Below, piece after piece: positions 28,633 to 37,672 of a DNA stretch of 64,000 bases (position 1 is its first letter; every line of letters starts with the position of its first letter). A program made the position numbers and the translations under genes. This stretch comes from Chersky-840 sp963764205 (lineage in GTDB: Bacteria; Actinomycetota; Acidimicrobiia; Acidimicrobiales; UBA8190). Where the stretch lies: NCBI GenBank assembly GCA_963764205.1, contig CAVXRN010000006.1:186001-250000 (forward strand), written 5' to 3'. The notes under the pieces are model-generated. The model did no database searches. It saw only the letters and a list, made by a program, of their open reading frames with translations, and had not been told where the DNA came from.

Positions 28633-29319
28633 ATGTCCGAGCGCTCGACGCCGTGCCTGGAGGTGTCGGAGAACGACGGCGGCGTCGTGCGCGTCGTGCT
28701 CGACCGTCCCTCCAAGAGAAACGCCCTGTCGATCGAGCTGCGCGACGCCGTGAGCGACGCCCTCGACGAGCTGGCCGACGACGAGGACGTCAAGGTGGTC
28801 GTGGTGGCCGCGGCCGGGGACACGTTCTGTGCCGGCTTCGACCTCGCAGAGTTCGACGTGGACGAGCCCGGCTTCCAGGAGCGGTTGTGGGAGTCCTCGG
28901 ACCGGTTCCACCGGCGGGTCTTGCGGTTCCCGCTCCCCACCGTGGCGGCGGTGCGGGGCCCGGCCCTGGCCGGCGGCTTCGACCTGGCGGTGCTGTGCGA
29001 CCTCCGGATCGCCGACACCTCGGCGCGCTTCGCCCACCCCGAGCAGTCGTGGGGAGACGTCGTGTTCTCGCCCCTCGCCGACCTCGTCGGATCGGCACGG
29101 GCCCGGGACCTGTGTTTCACCGGTCGCAGTGTCGACGCGGCGGAGGCGCTCGAGATGGGCCTCGTGTCGGTGGTCGTCGACCCCGGAGATCTCGCGGTCG
29201 AGGTCGGCCGGCGCGCCGCCATGATCGCGCGGGCGCCGCGCGGCGCGCTCCTGCGGACCAAGGCCAAGGCGCTGCAGCACTCGGGCATCGCGCCCGACAC
29301 GCGGACTCTGGCGCTCTGA
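28633..29319 (+). CDS. Enoyl-CoA hydratase/isomerase family protein
   Basis: 228 aa, shorter than the usual 260. The crotonase fold motifs are there: GDTFCAGFDLAEF (oxyanion loop) and VRGPALAGGFDLAVLCDLRIAD. The Glu normally catalysing hydration is not obvious (PEQSWGDVVFSPL in that loop), so isomerase or another crotonase chemistry is possible. It starts the operon with the zinc dehydrogenase gene, three bases downstream. Confidence 0.85.
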   Translation: MSERSTPCLEVSENDGGVVRVVLDRPSKRNALSIELRDAVSDALDELADDEDVKVVVVAAAGDTFCAGFDLAEFDVDEPGFQERLWESSDRFHRRVLRFPLPTVAAVRGPALAGGFDLAVLCDLRIADTSARFAHPEQSWGDVVFSPLADLVGSARARDLCFTGRSVDAAEALEMGLVSVVVDPGDLAVEVGRRAAMIARAPRGALLRTKAKALQHSGIAPDTRTLAL

Positions 29320-29321
29320 CG

Positions 29322-30352
29322 GTGCGCGAGCTCGTGTACCTCGCCCCGGGTGACGTGCGATGGCGCGAGGCTCCCGAACCACGACTCGAGGGGCCGGGCG
29401 AGGCACTCGTGCGACCGGTGGCGGTGGCGTGTTGTGACCTGGACGTGGCGGTTGCCCAGGGGCGCGCCCGCTTTCTCCTCCCTACCGGCTCGGACACGAA
29501 GGCGTGGCCGAGGTCATCGCCGTGGGCGACGACGTGACGAGCGTGGCGCCCGGCGACCGCGTCGTCGTCCCGTTCCAGATCTCGTGCGGTGCGTGCGGGT
29601 GGTGTCGCCGCGGCCACACCGAGAGCTGCGCGTCGGTGCCCGAGCGGTCGATGTACGGGCTCGGCCCCATCGCCGGGCTCGACGGCGGTGGGTTCATGAG
29701 CGACGTCGTGCGCGTCCCTTACGCGCACGCCATGCTCGTCGCGGCCCCGTCCGGTGTGAACCCCGCCGCGCTGGCCAGCGCCAGCGACAACATGCCCGAC
29801 GCGTGGCGCTGTGTCGGCCCCTACCAATCCGAGCTGGCCGGGCTGCCCGAGTCGGATCGCCGCGTCCTCGTCATGGGTGGGCTCTCCATCGGCCTCTACG
29901 CCGTCGGGATCGCCCGTGCCCTCGGCGCACGGGTCGAGTACCTCGACTCCGATCCCGACCGCGCCGCGGTGGCGGAGCGGTTCGGCGCGGTCGTCACCGA
30001 AGGCCCGGCCATGGCGCGGGGGACCGAGCCGTTCCCCGTCGTCGTGCACACGTCGGCCGACGCCGAGAAGCTGCGCGCCGCGTTGGCGCTCACGTGGCCG
30101 GGCGGCGTGTGCACCGACACGGGCATCTACTACGGCAACGACGTCGAGCTCCCGCTGCTCGCCATGTACAGCACGGGGGTGCGCTTCGTGACGGGGCGGG
30201 TGGCGGCGCGCGCCGCGCTGGACCCGGTCCTCTCGCTCGTCGCCGACGGGCGCTTCGACCCCGGACTCGTTGCGCCGACAACGGTCGCGTGGGAGAGCGC
30301 AGACGAGCTGTGGCCGCACATGACGGGCAAGACGGTCTTCGCCCGAGCCTGA
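29322..30352 (+). CDS. Zinc-dependent alcohol dehydrogenase-like oxidoreductase (frameshifted)
   Basis: About 343 aa from GTG 29322. One missing base near 29480 breaks the frame between LLP and YRLGHEGVAEVIAVG. Catalytic zinc ligands are visible (AVACCDLD, GHEG), and the structural zinc loop is complete: CGACGWCRRGHTESC. The cofactor site follows near VLVMGGLSIGLYAVGIARALGA, where the usual GxGxxG is partly altered. Medium-chain family, NAD(P)-dependent. Located right after the crotonase gene; substrate unknown. Confidence 0.82.
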
Positions 30353-30542
30353 GACCCCACGTTCCCAAGTCCGGGAGCCCGCCCCGGGGTCGCGGTTTCC
30401 CACAGGGAACCGAAAGGTTCGTGTTCGGTGTCGGGCCAATGGGGCTGCTGTGCCGTCCGTCCCGACGGCGGCACGGGAAATCGCCCGCTTCGCTCCCTCT
30501 TGGCGGGCTCCACAGGGCATACTCGCGCGGGGGGAATCGACT
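30353..30542. other. Spacer with multiple hairpins
   Basis: 190 bases. It contains CGGTTTCCC-ACA-GGGAACCG with one bulge (near 30394-30413), GCCGTC-N6-GACGGC (near 30452-30475) and GCCCGC-N14-GCGGGC (near 30483-30510). Could be a terminator plus a folded leader for the small gene downstream. No known riboswitch is recognised. Confidence 0.4.
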
Positions 30543-30773
30543 GTGAACAAGCAGAACAGCATTTCGAGGTTCGCGGCGCGCCATCACCTTCGCTTCTGGC
30601 GGTGGGTGACGTTCGACCCCCCGATGCGTGACGCGAGCTCGCGTGGGTGTCGCAAACGAGCGGTGACGTGTCAGGAGTGCAGCTCCGACCTCGGCACCAT
30701 CGACGACCCGCTCGACGGCTTCTTCGTGGCGTTGCGGCACCGCCGGACCATCCGTCGAGGGGCGAGCTCCTAG
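30543..30773 (+). CDS. Small hypothetical protein with a CxxC motif
   Basis: 76 aa from GTG 30543, with a run of G (GGGGGG) 9-14 bases upstream. Basic overall, it has CRKRAVTCQECSSDL, with a CxxC. The rest has no recognisable domain. Codon third positions are GC-rich but less so than in neighbours, so the gene is only plausible. Confidence 0.35.
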   Translation: MNKQNSISRFAARHHLRFWRWVTFDPPMRDASSRGCRKRAVTCQECSSDLGTIDDPLDGFFVALRHRRTIRRGASS

Positions 30774-30862
30774 CCGAGCCCGACCGGCCCGGTCGACCGT
30801 CACCGGGCACGGTCGCTACGCTCCCGCGCATCACCTCGTCCGATCTCGAGCCCGCCACCGCG

Positions 30863-31519
30863 GTGACCGCACCGCCGCCCGAGGACGCCCGTCCCGCCAT
30901 GCGGGGCTGGCTCCACCTCGTCTCGTTCTTCGTCGTGCTGGTGGCCGGGCCCCTGCTCGTGGCCGCCGCGCACCGTGCCGGCACCCGGGCCGCGCTGACG
31001 GTCTACGTCGTGTCGTTGGTGGCGCTGTTCGGCGTGAGCGCCGCGTTCCACCGCATCCACTGGTCACCCGTTGGCCGCCGGCGCATGCGTCGCGCCGACC
31101 ACGCCACGATCTTCTTCGCCATCGCCGGCACGTACACCGCGGTGGCCGGCCTCACCGTGCACGGGTGGGCCCAGGCCCTCGTGCTCAGCCTGGTGTGGAT
31201 CGGCGGCGCCATCGGCATCACGATCCGGCAAGTGTGGCTCGACGCCCCCAAATGGGCCATCGCCGTTCCGTACGTGGTGGCCGGATGGTCGGCGCTCGCC
31301 ATCATCCCGCAACTCCTCGCCGGCCTCGGCGGTGTCGGCTTCGCCCTCGTGCTGGCCGGGGGGGCCTGCTACACCGTCGGCGCGATCTGCTACTCGATGA
31401 AACGGCCGAACCCGGTGCCCGGCGTGTTCGGGTACCACGAGGTGTTCCACGCGCTCACGATCATGGGCGCGGCGCTCCAGTTCATCGCCATCGCCGCCTT
31501 TGCCCTGCCCCGGTCCTGA
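30863..31519 (+). CDS. Hemolysin III family (PAQR-like) membrane protein
   Basis: 218 aa from GTG 30863 (Met 30899 is an alternative). Seven predicted membrane helices. The three conserved zinc-site elements of the family are visible: SAAFHRIHW, RADHATIFFAIAGTYTAV and GYHEVFHALTIMGA. The family is now grouped with PAQR receptors and ceramidase-like hydrolases (CREST); in bacteria the role is unclear, despite the name. It stands alone on the plus strand. Confidence 0.85.
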   Translation: MTAPPPEDARPAMRGWLHLVSFFVVLVAGPLLVAAAHRAGTRAALTVYVVSLVALFGVSAAFHRIHWSPVGRRRMRRADHATIFFAIAGTYTAVAGLTVHGWAQALVLSLVWIGGAIGITIRQVWLDAPKWAIAVPYVVAGWSALAIIPQLLAGLGGVGFALVLAGGACYTVGAICYSMKRPNPVPGVFGYHEVFHALTIMGAALQFIAIAAFALPRS

Positions 31520-31618
31520 GGGGCGGCGGGCGCGGTATCGTCGCTGCCGGCCCGGGCGGTGGCGCACGGTGCGCCGGGTGCCGTCGACGCCGGCAGGGGC
31601 CGAGGGGGGTTGACGTTC

Positions 31619-32038
31619 GTGGACGACGACATGGCGTGGGTGGTCGATCGGACCCGGATCCGCGAGCTGACGGCCCGGTACAACCGCTGCTTCGACGACG
31701 GTGACCCCGACGGCTTCGTCGCCTGTTTCACCGAGGACGGCTCCATGGCCATCGACGGCGGGCCCACCATGACGGGACGTCCCGCGTTGGCCGAGATGGT
31801 CCGGCGCACGCCGTACGGCATCGTGCACGTCACCGTCGACGCCACCGTCGAGGTCGACGGCGATCGGGCCGTCCAGGACGTGACCCTGCTCGTGGTGGCC
31901 CGGCCCGGGCCCGACGCGCCGCCCGACAAGCGACGCTCGCGCCTGCAGAACACGGGGCGGTACCACGACGAGCTCGTGCGCACGCCCGAGGGGTGGCGCT
32001 TCCGACGCCGCACCGCCACGCTCGACGGCGGCCTGTGA
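31619..32038 (+). CDS. SnoaL-like / NTF2-fold protein
   Basis: 139 aa from GTG 31619 after GAGGGGGG. The NTF2-like cone fold is suggested by RIRELTARYNRCFDDGDPDGFVACFTEDGSM and the late strands GRYHDELVRTPEGWRFRRR. These domains act as isomerases, dehydratases or hydroxylases in steroid, polyketide or aromatic routes. The stop overlaps the GTG start of the acyl-CoA synthetase, so the two are coupled. Confidence 0.82.
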   Translation: MDDDMAWVVDRTRIRELTARYNRCFDDGDPDGFVACFTEDGSMAIDGGPTMTGRPALAEMVRRTPYGIVHVTVDATVEVDGDRAVQDVTLLVVARPGPDAPPDKRRSRLQNTGRYHDELVRTPEGWRFRRRTATLDGGL

Positions 32039-33561
32039 CCACACTCCTCACCGACCACCTGCGCGCCATGGCCGGGGCCTTCCCCGACAACGTCGCCTAC
32101 CGCGTGACCGACGGCGGCGAGATGACGTTCGCGCAGTGGGAGGGCGAGTCCAACCGCCTGGCGCGCGCCTTGGTGGCGATGGGCATCACCAAGGGGGAGC
32201 GCGTCTCGATCTACCTCCGGGCCGAAGAGGCGCTGCGGTTCATGGTGGCGTACTCGGCCGTCCACAAGGCCGGCGCGGTCGCGGTGCCCACCAACACGCG
32301 GCTGACCGACGGGGAGCTCGAGCGCCTGCTCGGGCACGCCGAGGTGCGCGCCGTGCTCACCGACCCCGAGTTGGCCCCCCTGGCGCGGCGCCTGGCCGAG
32401 CAGCTCCCGACGCTCGAGCACGTGATCGTGGCGCCGGCGGCCCACCCGGCTTGGCGATGGGCGGCACCCGGGCCCGACGACGACACGACGTTCCAGGTCG
32501 AGCTGGGCGGCGACGATCTGGCCGACATCCTCTACACGTCGGGCACGACGGGGCTCCCCAAGGGCGTCGCCATCCGCCACCGCAACGTGGCGCTGATCCC
32601 CGGTGCACCCCACGCCCAGTACTCGGGCCAGTGCTGGCTGCATGCCAGCCCGCTGTTCACGTTCGCCGGGATCGGGTTCATCTACAACCCCATGCAGCTC
32701 GGGCTGTTCGGGGTGTACCAACCGAGGTTCGACGCGGGGCGGTGGCTCGAGGTCGTCGACGAGCTCAAGCCGCAGTTCGTGTTCCTGGTGCCGTCGATGG
32801 CCCAGCTCATCGTGGCCCACCCGGGTTTCGCCCAGACCGACTTGTCGTCCATCGCCGTGTGCGCCATCGGTAGCGCGCCGTTGGCACCCGCCACGTTGCG
32901 GGCCCTGCAGGAGCGGATGCCCGAGGCGTCGGTCTCCAACAGCTACGGCATGACCGAGGCCGGGCCGGCCTACTGCTCCATGCCCAAAGGCGAGTCGCTC
33001 AAGCGGATCGGCTCGGTCGGCCAGCCCGTGCCGCCGCTCGAGGTGCGCATCGTCGACGAGGACGGCGCGGACCTTCCCGTGGGTGAGGTGGGTGAGGCGG
33101 TCCTGCGCATGAAGGGGCGCCAGCGCGAGTACTACCGCAACGAGGAGGCCACCGCCGGCACGTGGAAGGACGGGTGGCTCTACAGCGGGGACCTGGCCCG
33201 GCTCGACGAGGACGGGTACCTCTACATCGTGGGCAGGAAGAAGGACGTCATCATCCGGGGCGGCAACAACATCCACGCCGTCGACGTCGAAGCGGTGTTG
33301 CTCGAGCATCCCGACGTGGTCGAGGCGGCCGTGGTGGGGATACCGCACGCGGTCCTGGGCGAGGACGTCGCCGCGGTGGTCGTGCTCGCCCCCGGGGCGG
33401 CCACCACACCCGACGAGCTCAAGGCGTTCTGCGCCGCGTCGCTGGCGGACTACAAGGTGCCGCGCCGGATCGAGTTCGTGGCCGAGCTGCCCCGCAACGC
33501 CACGGGCAAGGTCCTCAAGGCCCAGTTGCAGGAGCAGCTCACGGCGACGACTCCGCGCTAG
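32035..33561 (+). CDS. Acyl-CoA synthetase (AMP-forming)
   Basis: 508 aa from GTG 32035. Motifs: ILYTSGTTGLPKGVAIRH, NSYGMTEAGPAY, YSGDLARLDEDGYLYIVGRKKDVIIRGG, and A10 LPRNATGKVLKAQL with the catalytic Lys. It looks like a FadD13/medium-chain or cyclohexanecarboxylate-type ligase by layout. It activates an organic acid with ATP and CoA. It is translationally coupled to the SnoaL-like gene and overlaps the convergent DUF2254 gene by 23 bases. Confidence 0.9.
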   Translation: MTTLLTDHLRAMAGAFPDNVAYRVTDGGEMTFAQWEGESNRLARALVAMGITKGERVSIYLRAEEALRFMVAYSAVHKAGAVAVPTNTRLTDGELERLLGHAEVRAVLTDPELAPLARRLAEQLPTLEHVIVAPAAHPAWRWAAPGPDDDTTFQVELGGDDLADILYTSGTTGLPKGVAIRHRNVALIPGAPHAQYSGQCWLHASPLFTFAGIGFIYNPMQLGLFGVYQPRFDAGRWLEVVDELKPQFVFLVPSMAQLIVAHPGFAQTDLSSIAVCAIGSAPLAPATLRALQERMPEASVSNSYGMTEAGPAYCSMPKGESLKRIGSVGQPVPPLEVRIVDEDGADLPVGEVGEAVLRMKGRQREYYRNEEATAGTWKDGWLYSGDLARLDEDGYLYIVGRKKDVIIRGGNNIHAVDVEAVLLEHPDVVEAAVVGIPHAVLGEDVAAVVVLAPGAATTPDELKAFCAASLADYKVPRRIEFVAELPRNATGKVLKAQLQEQLTATTPR

Positions 33562-34981
33562 TCGCCACCTCACCCTCGTCCAGGCCGGCGCTGGCCAGGA
33601 AACGCCGGTACCGGGCGGCGATGTCTTCCCGGTCGTTGGGCTCGGGGACCGATTCCTCGGCGTTCTGGAGGATCATCTGCGCCTGGCGAGCCAGGACGTC
33701 GCGTTGTTCGGAGGACGTCGTCTGCTCGACAATGGCGGTGAGCGCGTCCACCAGGCGGATGAGCACGGCCGGCATGCCCCGCGCCGCCTGCCGGACCTTG
33801 TCGAAGGCTCGGTTCACCATGCGCTCGTAGGAGGGATCGGACTCGATGAGCCGCACGCGCCCGAACCCGTCCCGGTAGACGCCCTCGGCCAGCTTGCGGC
33901 CCGACACCCGGGACAGACCGGCAGAGAGCCAGTCGATGCAGGTGAGCGCGGTGAACGTGTCGTTGACCGCCGGGGACAACGCACGGATCCCGATCTCGAC
34001 GAGTTGGTCGATGGCGAACACGGGATCCTGCATGAGGGTCCGGTGCGGTCCGGTCACGTGCGCTTCGTCCAGCGCCAGGGCGACTTGCGACGCGGCACCC
34101 CGGGGCCAGACCGTCGCCAGCGGGCGGCCCGCCACCACGAAATGGCCGGGTCGATGGTTCAGTCGGATCACCGCGTCGATGCGCGACGCGATCTCGACGA
34201 GCTGGGCGTAGCCGACGAACTGCAGATAGCCACTGGCGTTGGCCGGGATGACCTCCCCTCGCTCGTCGATGGCCAGGAGCAGCTCCGACACGGACCGGCC
34301 ACTGTCGGTCTGCTCGATCTCCTGCCCCGTGTCGACATCGGAGGCGTGCTCGGGAAACTCCACGTCGATGGCGTGGAAAAGGCTTCGGGCGATGCCGGCG
34401 ATCACCTCGGGCAGCTGGATCGACTTGGCGATGTGGTGGATGAAGTAGATGAGGACGATGACGTCCACGAACAGCAGGCCTTCGGCCACGGCGATCGAGA
34501 GGTGCGGTACGAACTTGCCCTCGGAGTCGCTGGCGATCGAGCCGAGGGCCAGCACCGAGTACACGAACGTGCCCACGAAGACACCCAGGGTGACCTGGTT
34601 GCCCAGATCTCGGACGAAGTTCCGCAACATCCGGGGACCGAACTGTTGCGACGCCAGGGTCAGCGCCAGGATCGTGATGGAGAAGACCACGCCGACGACA
34701 GTGATCACGGCCGCGGCGATGGCGATGAGCACCTGGAGCCCGGCGTCGGCGCTCCCGCTTCGGATCCATGCCGGCAGCGTCAGATGCCCGTGATACGCGG
34801 CCAGATCGATCGAGAAGGTGACCACGAACAGCAGGCCGGCCGCGACCATGAGGACCGAGGGGACCAGCCAGAAGGTCGTCCTAAGCGCCTCCCACCGCCA
34901 GCTGGGAAGCTTCGCCTGCCCGCTCCGGCCGCGCTTCGCCGCTGGCTGTCGGGTCAGCGCCTCACTCTCGTGCATCGCCAA
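33539..34981 (-). CDS. DUF2254 membrane protein
   Basis: 480 aa. Four membrane helices lie in the first 210 residues (FWLVPSVLMVAAGLLF, VLIAIAAAVITVVGVVFSI, GVFVGTFVYSVLAL, GLLFVDVIVLIYFIHHIAKS). FSITILALTLASQQFGPRMLRNF is the family signature. A large cytoplasmic domain follows with VDTFTAL-type motif SPAVNDTFTALTCIDWL. Function is unknown. Confidence 0.88.
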   Translation of the reverse strand: MAMHESEALTRQPAAKRGRSGQAKLPSWRWEALRTTFWLVPSVLMVAAGLLFVVTFSIDLAAYHGHLTLPAWIRSGSADAGLQVLIAIAAAVITVVGVVFSITILALTLASQQFGPRMLRNFVRDLGNQVTLGVFVGTFVYSVLALGSIASDSEGKFVPHLSIAVAEGLLFVDVIVLIYFIHHIAKSIQLPEVIAGIARSLFHAIDVEFPEHASDVDTGQEIEQTDSGRSVSELLLAIDERGEVIPANASGYLQFVGYAQLVEIASRIDAVIRLNHRPGHFVVAGRPLATVWPRGAASQVALALDEAHVTGPHRTLMQDPVFAIDQLVEIGIRALSPAVNDTFTALTCIDWLSAGLSRVSGRKLAEGVYRDGFGRVRLIESDPSYERMVNRAFDKVRQAARGMPAVLIRLVDALTAIVEQTTSSEQRDVLARQAQMILQNAEESVPEPNDREDIAARYRRFLASAGLDEGEVATSAESSP

Positions 34982-35099
34982 CCCTGCTCCCCGTCGCGAG
35001 CCGACGCGCGGAGCTCGAGCGCGGCGCCGACGCGGTGGCCGAGGGAGCCTGGTCCTTGAAGCGTTGGGCGGATCCGTCCTCGGAAGAGGGGTCGGTCAT
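34962..35099 (-). CDS. Small hypothetical protein ahead of DUF2254
   Basis: 45 aa (MTDPSSEDGSAQRFK...), Ser/Ala/Arg-rich and probably disordered. It has a good ribosome site (CAGGAG, nine bases before ATG 35099), and its end overlaps the DUF2254 start by 20 bases, consistent with a leader gene coupled to it. No homology is recognised. Confidence 0.35.
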   Translation of the reverse strand: MTDPSSEDGSAQRFKDQAPSATASAPRSSSARRLATGSRVGDARE

Positions 35100-35204
35100 G
35101 GGCGCGATCTCCTGGTCGCCGACCAGTCTTCCCGGCACACCTCGCACCCTCAAGGGTAGTCCAAGCGGACCGTTCTGGGCCCGAACGAAGAGCCGCGTGG
35201 TGGG

Positions 35205-36326
35205 CTAGTGCTGCACGCCGGTCGGTCCGAGGATGAGGTCGGCCAGGCGCTGTCGCTGGAATCCCTGCGCCCCGAAGAGGAGGTCGTCCTGCTTGGCCCG
35301 GCGGTACAGCAGATGGCAGTCCACGTCCCAGGTGAAGCCCACGCCCCCGTGCACCTGGATGCACTCGGCCGTCACCGCGTCGGCCGCCTCGGCCACGTAG
35401 CCCTTGCACATGGCCGCGGCGCGCTCGCGCTCGGGATCGTCCGCGTCCGACGCCCAGGCTGCGTAGTGCGTGCCCACGCGGGCCAGCTCGAGGTGATGGA
35501 GCATGTCGGCGGCCTTGTGCTTGATCACCTGGAACGTGGCGATGGGCCGGTCGAACTGGACGCGCACCTTGGCGTACTCCACCGCCAGCTCGAGGGCGCG
35601 CTCGGCCGTGCCCACCAACTCGGCGCACAGCGCCACGTTGACGTCGTCGAGGATGCGGCGCCACGCCACCTCGTGGTCGCCGGCCGGGCCCACGCGCCGG
35701 GCGCGGCGCCCGTCGAGGTCGAGGCGTGAGAGCTTGCGGGTGACGTCGAGCGCCGGCACCGGCTCAGCCGCGGGCACGTCGAGGAGGAAGGTGGCCAAGC
35801 CGTCGCCGTCGTGGGCGACGACGAAGGCGAAGTCGGCGGTGGCCCCGTCGAGGACCAGGGGCTTGGTCCCTTCGAGCACCCAGTCGCCGTCGTCGTGCGC
35901 GCGCCCGTCACGGGCGGCGCGCGCCTTGACGGTGCGCAGCGGGTCGCCGTGTCCGGGCTCCTCCACCGCCACGGTCCCGCGCCGACGTCCCGCCGCGAGG
36001 TCCCCGAGCACGTCGTCGACGCCGAGGGTGACCGCGGCGGAGGTGGCCGCCACGGCCGACGACAGGAGCGGTCCCGGGAACGGGAGCTTGCCCAGCTCTT
36101 CTTGGAGGACGACCACGTCGACGAGCCCGAGGCCGAGGCCGCCCGCGGACTCGGGCACGAGCACGCCCAACCAGCCCAGGTCCGCCATCGTCTCCCACAG
36201 CCCCGGTGTCACGCCGACGGGGTCGTCGATCATGGCCCGCACGTAGGCGGGCGGGGCTTCGACCTCGAGCGTGCGGCGGACCGCGGCCCGGAAATCGTCC
36301 TGCTGGGCGGAGAAGGTGAAGTCCAC
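35205..36326 (-). CDS. Acyl-CoA dehydrogenase-family protein (heterotetramer-type subunit)
   Basis: 373 aa. MDFTFSAQQDDFRAAVRR opens the alpha-helical domain. The central FAD-binding part is weak, while the C-terminal half has VRVQFDRPIATFQVIKHKAADM and ECIQVHGGVGFTWDVDCHLLYRRAK. The last motif is characteristic of one half of the alpha2-beta2 dehydrogenases used in actinobacterial steroid side-chain oxidation (FadE27/29/34-like); a partner subunit would be needed. It directly follows the thiolase gene (gap three bases). Confidence 0.87.
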   Translation of the reverse strand: MDFTFSAQQDDFRAAVRRTLEVEAPPAYVRAMIDDPVGVTPGLWETMADLGWLGVLVPESAGGLGLGLVDVVVLQEELGKLPFPGPLLSSAVAATSAAVTLGVDDVLGDLAAGRRRGTVAVEEPGHGDPLRTVKARAARDGRAHDDGDWVLEGTKPLVLDGATADFAFVVAHDGDGLATFLLDVPAAEPVPALDVTRKLSRLDLDGRRARRVGPAGDHEVAWRRILDDVNVALCAELVGTAERALELAVEYAKVRVQFDRPIATFQVIKHKAADMLHHLELARVGTHYAAWASDADDPERERAAAMCKGYVAEAADAVTAECIQVHGGVGFTWDVDCHLLYRRAKQDDLLFGAQGFQRQRLADLILGPTGVQH

Positions 36327-36329
36327 GGC

Positions 36330-37520
36330 TTAGGCCAATCGCTCGATGACCGTGGCGTTGGCCTGGCCGCCACCCTCGCACATCGTCTGGAAGCCGTAGC
36401 GGCCGCCCGTCGCCTGCAGCTCGTTGAGCAGCGTGGTCATGAGCCGGACGCCGCTCGCCCCCAACGGGTGGCCGATGGCGATGGCCCCGCCGCGGGGGTT
36501 GAGGCGGTCGGGGTCGGGCGAGAAGGCGCGGGCCCACATCAGCGCGATGGCGGCGAAGGCCTCGTTGCACTCGATGGCGTCGAAGTCGTCGACGTGCATG
36601 CCGGTGCGGTCGAGCAGCTTGCGCGTGGCGGGCACCGGTGCCGAGAGCACGATCGCTGCGTCCTCGGCCGCCACGGCGAAGGCGTGGAAGCGGGCCCGTA
36701 TCGGCAGTCCCAGGCGCTCGGCCACGGACCGCTCCGCGATGAGCATCGCGGCGGCGCCGTCGGTCATCTGCGACGAGTTGCCGGCGGTGATGTCGGGAGC
36801 GGTGTCGGGCTCGAACGATTGCGCGGGAGGCAGCGATGCCAGGCGTTCCAGCGTCGTGTCCCTGCGGATGCCCTCGTCGGTGCTGAGCAACTGGTCGGTG
36901 AGGGTGCCCTCGTCGTCACGGATCGGCACGGGGATCACTTCCTTGGCGAAGTGCCCCGAGTCGGTGGCCGCCGCAGCGCGACGGTGGCTCTCGAGCGCGT
37001 ACTCGTCCATGTCCTGACGCGAGATCTTCCACTGGTCGGCGAGGAGCTGCGCCACGCGGAACTGCATCCACAACCGGCCGTCGATGACGTCGAGGAACGA
37101 CTTCGGGAACGGGCCCGTGCCGCCGCGCGCGTTGGAGGCGAGCGGCACGCGGCTCATGGACTCCACGCCGCAGGCGATGGCGAGGTCGTAGTGGCCCGCC
37201 ACCACGCCCGCCGCGGCGAAGTGCACGGCCTGCTGGGACGAGCCGCACTGGCGGTCCACGGTCGTGGCCGGCACCGACTGGGGGAGCCCGGCGGCCACCC
37301 AGGCGTTGCGGGCGACGTTGGTCGACTGCTCGCCCACCTGGCTCACGCACCCGCCGATGACGTCGTCGACGCGCCCGGGGTCGACCCCGGTGCGCTCGAC
37401 CAGATGCGTCAGCGTGTAGGCGAGGAGGTCGACGGGATGCCACTGGGCGAGCGCGCCGCCGCGCTTGCCGAAGGCGGTGCGGCACGTGTCGACGATGACG
37501 GCCTCGCGTGACGCGGCCAC
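36330..37520 (-). CDS. Thiolase (acetyl-CoA C-acyltransferase)
   Basis: 396 aa from GTG 37520, with GGGAGG upstream. Active-site residues: nucleophile Cys in VDRQCGSSQQ, NEAFAAIAL, His in GGAIAIGHPLGASG, and the general-acid Cys in MCEGGGQANATV. It cleaves 3-ketoacyl-CoA with CoA, releasing acetyl- or propionyl-CoA. It is first in an operon with the following acyl-CoA dehydrogenase-like gene. The 152-base spacer to the divergent HNH gene carries AGTGA-GT-TCACT. Confidence 0.92.
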   Translation of the reverse strand: MAASREAVIVDTCRTAFGKRGGALAQWHPVDLLAYTLTHLVERTGVDPGRVDDVIGGCVSQVGEQSTNVARNAWVAAGLPQSVPATTVDRQCGSSQQAVHFAAAGVVAGHYDLAIACGVESMSRVPLASNARGGTGPFPKSFLDVIDGRLWMQFRVAQLLADQWKISRQDMDEYALESHRRAAAATDSGHFAKEVIPVPIRDDEGTLTDQLLSTDEGIRRDTTLERLASLPPAQSFEPDTAPDITAGNSSQMTDGAAAMLIAERSVAERLGLPIRARFHAFAVAAEDAAIVLSAPVPATRKLLDRTGMHVDDFDAIECNEAFAAIALMWARAFSPDPDRLNPRGGAIAIGHPLGASGVRLMTTLLNELQATGGRYGFQTMCEGGGQANATVIERLA

Positions 37521-37573
37521 GTCAGGCCTCCCTGGTCGTGCTCATCGGCCCCTCCCGGTCGGAACGGCAGTGT

Positions 37574-37585
37574 AGTGAGTTCACT
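37574..37585. promoter_or_regulatory. Inverted repeat between thiolase and HNH genes
   Basis: AGTGA and TCACT arms around GT, in the divergent promoter region; candidate operator. Confidence 0.35.
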
Positions 37586-37672
37586 GACGATCGCGTCATG
37601 TCCGGTCTGTCGTGGTCCCGCATCTCATTGTGTCCCAGCGGTACTGATACACCCTCATGCCACACTGCAGGT

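Noticed and set aside
30366..30390. Cobalamin-riboswitch-like box AGTCCGGGAGCCCGCC
   Set aside because: The sequence before it is the coding end of the dehydrogenase gene and lacks the rest of the riboswitch; chance match.
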